46,784 nt of DNA from an uncultured bacterium. Its GTDB lineage: Bacteria > Cyanobacteriota > Vampirovibrionia > Gastranaerophilales > Gastranaerophilaceae. The stretch's first letter is position 1. Every line of letters begins with the position of its first letter. The DNA is taken from contig CASGEP010000019.1 in NCBI GenBank assembly GCA_949300515.1, forward strand, positions 1-46,784. The letters are read 5' to 3'. The notes beneath the pieces are model-generated. The model ran no database searches. It saw only the letters and a list, made by a program, of their open reading frames with translations, and had not been told where the DNA came from. The position numbers and the translations under genes are program-made. Of this stretch, positions 1 through 6,265 are shown in pieces.

Positions 1-118
1 TCATGAAAACTTCGACGGTAAACAAAACGACATAATGACCCAAGAAGGCGCAACATTTGTCGTTAACGGCGAAGAACACGAGTACGCCGATATCTGGCAC
101 GCTAAAAAAGATGAATAA
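1..118 (+). CDS. 3' end of a tandem EF-hand/coiled-coil protein (paralogue 0, partial)
   Basis: Only the last 38 or so codons lie in the window, in frame from base 2 (cat) to the TAA at 116-118. The reading is almost identical to the C-termini of the paralogues ending at 3777 and 5536: the segment with NFDGKQNDIMTQEG, then VVNGEEHEYADIW and the final KKDE. This shows that the tandem array extends leftwards beyond the window, so at least four copies exist. It is followed after 27 bases by the next copy, with the same AAAGGAG ribosome-binding site. The function is unknown; see the complete copies. Confidence 0.85.
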   Translation, partial: HENFDGKQNDIMTQEGATFVVNGEEHEYADIWHAKKDE

Positions 119-145
119 TATTACAAAAGTATAAAGGAGTATAAA

Positions 146-1834
146 ATGTCATCGATTAACAACAACTATCTGTTAAACCTGATAAACTCAGGACAACAAG
201 ACCTCACCGGTGTGCAAAAATCTCTCGAAACGGCACAAAACAATCTGTTCGGACTCAACTCGATAACTGCGGGTGGCGACAGCTTTATAAGCACAACCGA
301 AGCAGGCAGCGCATTTTTGGCAAATGCTGCTCAGGCACAGAGCAAACAGGAAACACAATTAACGGGAACAAAAGACAGTAACGGATTTTTCGTTGCAACA
401 GGCAGCTACGCAAACCAAATTCAGCAATACCAACAATATATATCCCAGCTGGAAGAACAAATTAAAGAATACGAACAACTGCTGGAACAATACAACACCC
501 AGCTTGAAACAGAAAAAGCAAACCTTGAAGCTACAAATCAAAAAATAGCGGCGACCGAGAAAGAACTTGAAAATCTTGAAAATCAAAAAGCAGCTAAAGA
601 AGCACAGTACAACAGCGTTTTAGCTCAGCTTAATCAGGCAAAAGCAAATAACGAAGACGGCAAACAAGACACCGTTATAAGCAGCCTGACTTCAAAATTA
701 AACGGACTCTCGACTGAAATAACCACTCTAAATACAAATATAACCGTAAAAACGGGTCAACTCCAAAACTATCAGGCACAAGCCTGCACAATTCAGGCAA
801 CAATTGCCGATTTGGAAGAAAAAATCGATACAACGGAAACCCTTAAAACAACCGCAGAAGTTCAAAAAGCCGATGCTCAGGAAAAACTCTGCGCGGCACA
901 AAAGGCAAAAGCAGCAGAAGATGCAAGAAAAGCTGCACAGGCTCAAGCACAGGCTCAAGCACAGGCTCAAGCACAGGCTGAAGCAAAAAAAGAAACTCAG
1001 GAAAAAGCCAACATAACGGACGGCGAATCTCTCATGTCGCAGCTTTCTGATGAAACAAAAGGCTACATAAAAGATAATAATATTGACCTAACGGAAACTT
1101 ACGAAAACGGAAATGCTAAATATGCAATAGCCCCCGGTGATACTGACGGCGAATATCACGTCTATGAAATGGACGAAAACGGTACAAGAGGAAGCAGCAT
1201 TACGCAAGCAGAATTTGGTAACAATAATTTGTATAATATGCAAGACTGCGATGATGGCGTAAATGTATACACCGTAACAGATGCAAACGATGATTTATCA
1301 GACTGTGACTACGAATGCAGCACTAAATCATACAACACGGCTTCCCCCCTATCCTTTGACCTTGAAGGCGACGGCATAAAGACATCCGATGAATTAATAC
1401 AATACGATATCGACGGCGACGGCGACTTAGATACTATTAACGACTCAGCAGACGCTATCCTTGTCTTTGATGCTGACGGTGACGGTATCTCAGGTGAAGA
1501 CGGCTCCGAATGCTTCGGCGATAACACAGACTTAGACGGCGACGGCGTTGCAGACGGCTACAAAGACGGCTTTGAAGCCTTAAAAGCACTTGCCAATAAA
1601 GAAGGTCTTGTAAACGGCAAAGACGATAATAAACTGGACGAAAACGACCTTAAGATATTAGAAGAAAAATACGGTTTACAAATCAAAACCGACGGTTATA
1701 ATTCCGAAGGCTCATCATTGTTTGATGCAGGTATTACAGAAATTAACCTTGCAACGACAGATGAAACAACACTTCATGAAAACTTCGACGGTAAACAAAA
1801 CGACATAATGACCCAAGAAGGCGCATGTCGTTAA
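146..1834 (+). CDS. Tandem calcium-binding coiled-coil protein, copy A (C-terminally frameshifted)
   Basis: A 562-residue protein of unknown function. Residues 1-50 form a conserved N-terminus (SSINNN..., LFGL.SITAGGDSFIST) without a signal peptide or membrane segment. About residues 88-285 are Gln/Glu/Ala-rich heptads predicted as coiled coil, ending in an AQ repeat tract. About residue 400 onward is the shared cassette: SPLSFDLEGDGIKT, then acidic DxDxDG loops (DIDGDGDLD, DADGDG, DLDGDG), GSECFGDNT and DGFEALKAL. This order resembles the calcium-binding module near the C-terminus of type I-secreted RTX proteins (GSELFGDNT, DGFAAL); that match is from memory of the family. Relative to its sisters, 5 bases are missing after 1823 or so, so the protein ends in GACR and loses the conserved last 22 residues. 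AAAGGAG at 133-139 supports the start. An extracellular or surface structural role is inference. Confidence 0.85.
   Translation: MSSINNNYLLNLINSGQQDLTGVQKSLETAQNNLFGLNSITAGGDSFISTTEAGSAFLANAAQAQSKQETQLTGTKDSNGFFVATGSYANQIQQYQQYISQLEEQIKEYEQLLEQYNTQLETEKANLEATNQKIAATEKELENLENQKAAKEAQYNSVLAQLNQAKANNEDGKQDTVISSLTSKLNGLSTEITTLNTNITVKTGQLQNYQAQACTIQATIADLEEKIDTTETLKTTAEVQKADAQEKLCAAQKAKAAEDARKAAQAQAQAQAQAQAQAEAKKETQEKANITDGESLMSQLSDETKGYIKDNNIDLTETYENGNAKYAIAPGDTDGEYHVYEMDENGTRGSSITQAEFGNNNLYNMQDCDDGVNVYTVTDANDDLSDCDYECSTKSYNTASPLSFDLEGDGIKTSDELIQYDIDGDGDLDTINDSADAILVFDADGDGISGEDGSECFGDNTDLDGDGVADGYKDGFEALKALANKEGLVNGKDDNKLDENDLKILEEKYGLQIKTDGYNSEGSSLFDAGITEINLATTDETTLHENFDGKQNDIMTQEGACR
938..985 (+). 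repeat. Four 12-bp tandem units coding Gln-Ala-Gln-Ala
   Basis: The unit CAGGCTCAAGCA occurs at 938-949, 950-961 and 962-973, with a one-base variant (CAGGCTGAAGCA) at 974-985. It encodes an alternating Ala/Gln run at the end of the coiled coil of copy A. The sister copies have Ala/Lys-rich or no such tract here, so the repeat probably expanded by slippage and is likely to vary in number between strains. Confidence 0.85.
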
Positions 1835-1886
1835 CGGCGAAGAACACGAGTACGCCGATATCTGGCATGCTAAAAAAGATGAATAA
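1835..1886 (+). other. Out-of-frame remnant of the copy A C-terminal tail
   Basis: After the premature TAA at 1832-1834 the DNA still carries the coding sequence of the conserved tail (VNGEEHEYADIW, then HAKKDE and a TAA at 1884-1886) in another frame. Compared with the paralogues, five bases (ACATT) are missing at the GCGCA|TGTCG junction near 1823-1825. Because the remnant is still unmutated, the deletion is recent, or else a sequencing or assembly error. Confidence 0.8.
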
Positions 1887-1932
1887 AAATATACGGTGAA
1901 ATTAATACTACAAAAACATAAAGGAGTATAAG
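1887..1932 (+). repeat. 46-bp inter-paralogue leader, copy 1
   Basis: The 46 bases between the stop of copy A's tail remnant and the ATG of copy B match the 46 bases before copy C (3778-3823) at all but one position. The block contains the AAAGGAG ribosome-binding site (1920-1926) six bases before the ATG. It has neither a terminator hairpin nor a clear promoter, which suggests that the array is co-transcribed. Confidence 0.85.
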
Positions 1933-3777
1933 ATGTCATCAATTAACAACGATTTTTTGACAAACAAAATCAGTCAAAGCACATCAGGCTTAACAAATGC
2001 GCAAAACGCACTTGAGGGCGCAAAAAAAGACTTGTTCGGTCTGAGTTCAATAACAGCAGGCGGCGACAGCTTTATAAGCACAACCGATGCGGCAGGCGCA
2101 ACAACAGGCACTTCGCAAAGCCAATTGCCAAATACAACCGACAGCAACGGAAACTTTGTTGCAACAGGAAGCTACGCAAGCCAAATTCAACAGTATCAAC
2201 AGTACATATCCCAGCTTGAACAACAAATTCAGGAATATGAACAACAAATACAACAGTACAACACCCAGCTTGAGGCTGAAAAAGCGGAACTTGAGGCTAC
2301 AAACCAAAAAATAGCGGCAACAGAGCAGGAGCTGCAAAACTATGAAAACCAAAAAGCCGCAAAAGAAGCCCAGTACGAAAACGTTCTTGCCCAGATTGAT
2401 CAGGCGGAAGCAAACAACGAAGACGGCGAACAGGATGTTGTAATAAACAGTCTCACATCAAAATTAAATACTTTATCGACGGAAATCACTCTGCTTGGCA
2501 TAAATATATCAAGCAAGAGCGCCGAACTTGAAACATATAAAGAGCAAGCAAGCGCTTCGCAGGCAACAATTGCCGACCTGGAAGAAAAAATCAGCTCGAC
2601 CGAAACACTTAAAACAACGGCAGAACTGCAAAAAACCGATGCTCAGGAAAAACTCTGCGCGGCACAAGAGGCAAAAGCAGCAGAAGATGCGGCAAAAGCA
2701 GCTGCTGCAAAAGCAGCTGCGGAAGCGGCGAAAAAGGCGGCTGAATGCGAGTCTGACAGCGACGACAGCGACAGCTCAACTTCTTCTTCATCCTCATCCT
2801 CAACTTCAAACAAAACTGTTGACGGAAATTCAATTATGTCAATGGTTTCAGACGAAGAAAAAGCAATCATCGAAGAAGAAGGCATTGACCTGACAGAAAA
2901 GAACTCTGACGGCTCGGCAAAATACATAATCGCTCAGGGCGGCACAAGCAGCACCGATTACCACGTTTACGAAGTGGACAGCAGCGGCAACGGAAGCTCG
3001 CTTGCAAGGAAATACGCCGAAGATGAAGGCTACGACATTGTAGAAGAAGGCTACGGCAACATTTACGATGCAAGCAATGAAGATTATGACGACTGCTACT
3101 ATGCTGAGCGCGAAGTTTACAACGTAACGGGCGTGTGCGAAGATACGGGCGATGTTACGATGGAATGCAGCACAAAAGACTACGCAACGGCTTCCCCTCT
3201 ATCCTTCGACCTTGAAGGCGACGGCATAAAGACATCCGATGAATTAATACAATACGATATCGACGGCGACGGCGACTTAGATACTATTAACGACTCCGCG
3301 GACGCTATACTTGTATTTGACGCAGATGGTGATGGTATATCAGGTGAAGACGGCTCCGAATGCTTTGGAAACAATACAGACCTTGACGGCGACGGAAAAG
3401 CCGACGGATATAAAGACGGATTTGAAGCCCTGAAAGCATTAGCAGATCAAGAGGGTCTTGTTGACGGTGTTTATGACACTACGCTTGATGAAGAAGACCT
3501 GAAAGTACTTGAAGAAAAATACGGTCTGCAAATCAAAACCGACGGTTATAATTCCGAAGGCTCATCATTGTTTGAAGCAGGTATTACAGAAATTAACCTT
3601 GCAACGACAGATGAAACAACACTTCATATTAACCTTGCAACGACAGATGAAACAACACTTCATGAAAACTTCGACGGCAAGAGCAATGACATAATGACCC
3701 AAGAAGGCGCAACATTTGTCGTTAACGGCGAAGAACGCGAGTACGCCGACATCTGGCATGCTATGAAAGATGAATAA
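1933..3777 (+). CDS. Tandem calcium-binding coiled-coil protein, copy B
   Basis: A 614-residue paralogue of unknown function. The N-terminus (SSINNDFLTNKISQSTSG, DLFGLSSITAGGDSF) matches copy C closely. A long coiled coil spans about residues 75-250, followed by an Ala/Lys stretch and a Ser/Asp-rich flexible linker (about 258-285). A variable middle domain contains a YDDCYY segment. The shared acidic cassette starts near residue 421 with SPLSFDLEGDGIKT and includes DIDGDGDLD, DADGDG, GSECFGNNT and DLDGDG. A duplicated 12-residue block (INLATTDETTLH) lies near the end. The full conserved tail ending WHAMKDE is present. There is no signal peptide and no transmembrane helix. Calcium binding is suggested by the DxDxDG loops; secretion by a type I or flagellar route is inference. 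AAAGGAG at 1920 fixes the start. Confidence 0.88.
   Translation: MSSINNDFLTNKISQSTSGLTNAQNALEGAKKDLFGLSSITAGGDSFISTTDAAGATTGTSQSQLPNTTDSNGNFVATGSYASQIQQYQQYISQLEQQIQEYEQQIQQYNTQLEAEKAELEATNQKIAATEQELQNYENQKAAKEAQYENVLAQIDQAEANNEDGEQDVVINSLTSKLNTLSTEITLLGINISSKSAELETYKEQASASQATIADLEEKISSTETLKTTAELQKTDAQEKLCAAQEAKAAEDAAKAAAAKAAAEAAKKAAECESDSDDSDSSTSSSSSSSTSNKTVDGNSIMSMVSDEEKAIIEEEGIDLTEKNSDGSAKYIIAQGGTSSTDYHVYEVDSSGNGSSLARKYAEDEGYDIVEEGYGNIYDASNEDYDDCYYAEREVYNVTGVCEDTGDVTMECSTKDYATASPLSFDLEGDGIKTSDELIQYDIDGDGDLDTINDSADAILVFDADGDGISGEDGSECFGNNTDLDGDGKADGYKDGFEALKALADQEGLVDGVYDTTLDEEDLKVLEEKYGLQIKTDGYNSEGSSLFEAGITEINLATTDETTLHINLATTDETTLHENFDGKSNDIMTQEGATFVVNGEEREYADIWHAMKDE
3592..3663 (+). repeat. 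Perfect 36-bp tandem duplication in copy B
   Basis: Bases 3592-3627 and 3628-3663 are identical and each encode INLATTDETTLH. Copies A and C have a single unit at the equivalent place. The duplication is in frame, so the downstream tail is still translated. Confidence 0.9.
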
Positions 3778-3823
3778 AAATATACGGTGAAATTAATATT
3801 ACAAAAACATAAAGGAGTATAAG
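3778..3823 (+). repeat. 46-bp inter-paralogue leader, copy 2
   Basis: This second copy of the 46-base leader differs from 1887-1932 at one base (T for C). It carries AAAGGAG at 3811-3817, six bases before the copy C ATG. Its conservation indicates that duplication units run from leader to stop codon. Confidence 0.85.
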
Positions 3824-5536
3824 ATGTCCTCAATTAACAGTAACTTTCTCACAAACAAAATCAGCGCAAGCACATCAGGCTTGACAAATGCACAAAATAC
3901 GCTTGAGAGCGCAAAAGACGGCTTATTTGATTTAAGCTCCGTAACCTCGGGCGGCGACAGCTTTGTAAGTACGACAAAAGAAGCGGATACCTCATCTCTT
4001 GCCGGCACTGCAACATCTTCCACCGCTCAAACCGATATTGATAAGCAAATTGAACAGTATGAAGCCCAAATTGCAAAACTGGAACAACAAATACAGGAAT
4101 ATGAAGCTCAGCTTGAAAACTTGAACGCTCAACTCGAAGCGGAACAGGCTAATTTTGAACAAATTACTCAAGACTTAGAAACTTCTCAGGCGGAACTTGA
4201 AGAACTTCAGGCCCAATACAGCGCAAAAGAAGCAGAATACGCCCAAATTAACGCAGCTATAGAACAGGCAACAAACGAAGCGGAAGCAGAAGCCGCACAA
4301 AAACAACAGGCTGCAATATTTGAAGCTATGGCAAACTATAACGAAGAAGAAGACGGCGACTATAACACATACATGCAAGAAGCCTTGCAAGGTGTAATGT
4401 CTGATAGCTCAATAAGTACATTACTAACAGGTCTTGCCTCCGAATCAAAATCCCTTGCCGCAGAGCTTGGCAACCTTAAATTAAACATATCATCAAAAAC
4501 GGCCGAAGTACAAAATTTCCAATCCCTTCAAGCAGCTTCACAGGCAAATATCTCCTCTCTTGAAGGTCAAATAAGCAGTGTAGAAACACTGAAAGCTACC
4601 GCCGAGGTTGAAAAAACGGAAACTCAGGACAAAATAAGCGATGTTCTTGTTTCTCAGTTATCGGAAGGCGAAAAAGACCTTATCGAACAATATGACATTG
4701 ATTTGACCGAAAAACTGGAGGACGGCTCGCCAAGGTACATCTTTGCAAAAGCGGCAGACGGCAAGTATCACGTATACGATATGGTTCCAACCGACGGATA
4801 CTATAAGTCGCTGGCAAGAAAATATCTGGGATACAGTGATGAAAGTTACGATATAATCCCCTGCGGCAGCGGTGAAATGTATACAGACCAGTATAATGAA
4901 ATCACAAGCGGCGAAGGCGGTCAAAAAGTGTATTATATGAACGATTGCGGCGATATAGGCTCTAAACAGGCATGCTACCAAACATGCTCTCCCCTATCCT
5001 TCGACCTTGAAGGCGACGGCGTAAAAACATCGGATGAGCTCATCCGCTACGATATCGACGGCGACGGCGAATTGGATACAATCAACGACTCAGCAGACGC
5101 TATCCTTGTCTTTGATGCTGACGGTGACGGTATCTCAGGTGAAGACGGCTCGGAATGCTTCGGCGATAACACAGACTTAGACGGCGACGGCGTTGCAGAC
5201 GGCTACAAAGACGGCTTTGAAGCCTTAAAAGCACTTGCCAACAAAGAAGGTCTTGTCGACGGTGTAAATGACAACACGCTTGATGTAGACGACCTTAAGA
5301 TATTAGAAGAAAAATACGGTCTGCAAATCAAAACCGACGGTTACAACTCGGAAGCTTCATCCCTGTTTGATGCAGGTATTACTGAAATTAACCTTGCAAC
5401 GACAGATGAAACAACACTTCACAAAAACTATGACGGCAAGAGCAACGACCTTATGACACAAGAAGGCGCAACATTTGTCGTTAACGGCGAAGAACGCGAG
5501 TACGCCGATATCTGGCACGCTAAAAAAGATGAATAA
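3824..5536 (+). CDS. Tandem calcium-binding coiled-coil protein, copy C
   Basis: A 570-residue paralogue, last of the visible array. It has the N-terminal SSINSNFLTNKISASTSG block and LFDLSSVTSGGDSF, then Gln/Glu-rich heptads over about residues 65-145 and again about 200-270. A divergent middle part (about 275-385) includes paired cysteines near YYMNDCGD and CYQTCSPL. The acidic cassette starts near residue 389: DIDGDGELD, DADGDG, GSECFGDNT, DLDGDG, then DGFEALKAL, and the conserved tail ending WHAKKDE. The coiled coil differs strongly from copies A and B while the cassette is nearly the same, so the C-terminal part is kept uniform. There is no signal peptide. A terminator follows 27 bases after the stop. 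Function unknown; a calcium-stabilised secreted fibre or adhesin is one possibility, not shown. Confidence 0.88.
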   Translation: MSSINSNFLTNKISASTSGLTNAQNTLESAKDGLFDLSSVTSGGDSFVSTTKEADTSSLAGTATSSTAQTDIDKQIEQYEAQIAKLEQQIQEYEAQLENLNAQLEAEQANFEQITQDLETSQAELEELQAQYSAKEAEYAQINAAIEQATNEAEAEAAQKQQAAIFEAMANYNEEEDGDYNTYMQEALQGVMSDSSISTLLTGLASESKSLAAELGNLKLNISSKTAEVQNFQSLQAASQANISSLEGQISSVETLKATAEVEKTETQDKISDVLVSQLSEGEKDLIEQYDIDLTEKLEDGSPRYIFAKAADGKYHVYDMVPTDGYYKSLARKYLGYSDESYDIIPCGSGEMYTDQYNEITSGEGGQKVYYMNDCGDIGSKQACYQTCSPLSFDLEGDGVKTSDELIRYDIDGDGELDTINDSADAILVFDADGDGISGEDGSECFGDNTDLDGDGVADGYKDGFEALKALANKEGLVDGVNDNTLDVDDLKILEEKYGLQIKTDGYNSEASSLFDAGITEINLATTDETTLHKNYDGKSNDLMTQEGATFVVNGEEREYADIWHAKKDE

Positions 5537-5562
5537 TTGAACACAGTTAAGCTATAGTCCAC

Positions 5563-5600
5563 AAAACTAAGGTCGAGCACAACGCCTGACCTTAGTTTTT
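5563..5600 (+). terminator. Rho-independent terminator of the paralogue array
   Basis: A perfect 12-bp inverted repeat, AAAACTAAGGTC (5563-5574) and GACCTTAGTTTT (5588-5599), encloses a 13-base loop and ends in a T run. It lies 27 bases after the stop of copy C and is the first terminator seen in the array. Confidence 0.85.
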
Positions 5601-5639
5601 GCTTGTTGCTGACATAGCATGTACACAACCCCGCGCCAC

Positions 5640-5841
5640 TGTCACCCTGAATTTATTTGACAAAGCGAACCAAAATTTTTACTTTAAAAATTTTGTGTGA
5701 GCCTGTCCTTGCGAAGCGCAGGGTCTTATTAACGTTGTATGCGTACTTTAAACGTGGCAAAGATCCTGAACCACCAAGTAGGGGCGCAAAATCACGTTTC
5801 GGCTTTGCCTCAACGGATTTTCCGGCCAGTTCAGGATGACA
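5640..5841. repeat. Candidate MITE-like intergenic repeat with terminal inverted repeats
   Basis: The roughly 200-base stretch begins with TGTCACCCTGAA (5640-5651) and ends with TTCAGGATGACA (5830-5841), which are inverted copies matching at 11 of 12 positions. Inside is a perfect AT-rich hairpin, CAAAATTTTTA (5671-5681) and TAAAAATTTTG (5685-5695) with a 3-base loop. No gene with a ribosome-binding site is present, and the short ORFs here look non-coding. Dispersed bacterial repeats with TGTCATCCTGAA ends are common in general; whether this one recurs in the genome cannot be seen from one copy. No target-site duplication is obvious. Confidence 0.5.
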
Positions 5842-5877
5842 ACACGTTAAATTCAGGATGGCAGTACATTAGGCCCC

Positions 5878-5929
5878 TGCGGCGGCGTGTGAACAAATCT
5901 AACGCGCAGCTTCGCCTTTGCGGCGGCGT
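5878..5929. repeat. GC-rich spacer with 11-bp direct repeats
   Basis: TGCGGCGGCGT occurs at 5878-5888 and again at 5919-5929, in a spacer (5842-5953) clearly richer in G and C than its surroundings. No gene is apparent between the MITE-like repeat and the XRE gene. It may be part of a larger composite intergenic repeat. Confidence 0.45.
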
Positions 5930-5953
5930 TAAAGTCCGGGGCGGCGGGTGAGA

Positions 5954-6178
5954 TTACCTTATACCCTTAAAAAGTTCGTTAATATTTATTTTTAGTACTT
6001 TTGCTATATCATAGACCAAAAAGACGGAAGGAGTTTGCAGCCCTCTTTCTATAAGACTTATGGTGCCTTCGCTCACGTTAATTTTTTCCGCAAGTTCAAA
6101 CTGCGAAAGGTCTTTCCTGTGTCTTTCGGCTTTTATATTCAACGCAAGAATTTTATTCCTTGAATCCTTCATAATCAT
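5954..6178 (-). CDS. Small XRE-family transcriptional regulator
   Basis: A compact regulator of about 74 residues made almost entirely of one helix-turn-helix domain of the Cro/CI (XRE) type: KAERHRKDLSQFELAEKI, then VSEGTISLIERG, ending KININELFKGIR. I start it at the ATG at 6178 (MIMKDS); an earlier in-frame start at 6232 would place coding sequence over the operator palindromes and adds an unrelated Cys/Tyr-rich stretch. A start at 6172 is equally possible; none has a good ribosome-binding site. It is divergent from the pyruvyl transferase gene. Two palindromes in the shared gap make it a likely repressor of its neighbour and perhaps of itself (inference). Size and paired operators recall restriction-modification controller proteins, but no restriction genes are near. 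Confidence 0.85.
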   Translation of the reverse strand: MIMKDSRNKILALNIKAERHRKDLSQFELAEKINVSEGTISLIERGLQTPSVFLVYDIAKVLKININELFKGIR

Positions 6179-6191
6179 GTGATTATTGCAA

Positions 6192-6220
6192 TTGACAAAT
6201 ATATAACAAGATAGTATGCT
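6192..6220 (+). promoter_or_regulatory. Sigma-70 type promoter of the pyruvyl transferase gene
   Basis: A perfect -35 TTGACA (6192-6197), a 17-base spacer and a -10 TATGCT (6215-6220) point rightwards. The -10 lies inside the first palindrome (6211-6222), so a protein bound there would block RNA polymerase. Transcription would start near 6227. Confidence 0.7.
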
Positions 6221-6243
6221 ATGTTTCAGCAATAGTATACTAT
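6211..6243. promoter_or_regulatory. Paired palindromic operators, probably for the XRE regulator
   Basis: ATAGTATGCTAT (6211-6222) and ATAGTATACTAT (6232-6243) are two 12-bp dyads, the second a perfect palindrome, both followed by GTTT. Their centres are 21 bp apart, two helical turns, as expected for cooperative binding of two repressor dimers on the same face. They cover the -10 element and the early transcribed region of the rightward promoter. Assignment to the adjacent XRE protein is inference from position. Confidence 0.7.
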
Positions 6244-6265
6244 GTTTTAAAAGGAGAATTTTATC

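Noticed and set aside
938-985. Possible CRISPR-like repeat
   Set aside because: Units are 12 bp, directly adjacent, without spacers and inside a coding frame, so it is a coding microsatellite.
2047-2352. 101-codon hydrophobic minus-strand ORF
   Set aside because: It is the antisense of the Gln/Glu/Ala coiled coil, which reads as Leu/Phe/Cys-rich on the other strand. Similar shadows occur at 359-586 and 728-970.
5657-5839. Short plus-strand ORFs in the intergenic repeat
   Set aside because: They lie within the MITE-like repeat, have no ribosome-binding site and no recognisable protein pattern.
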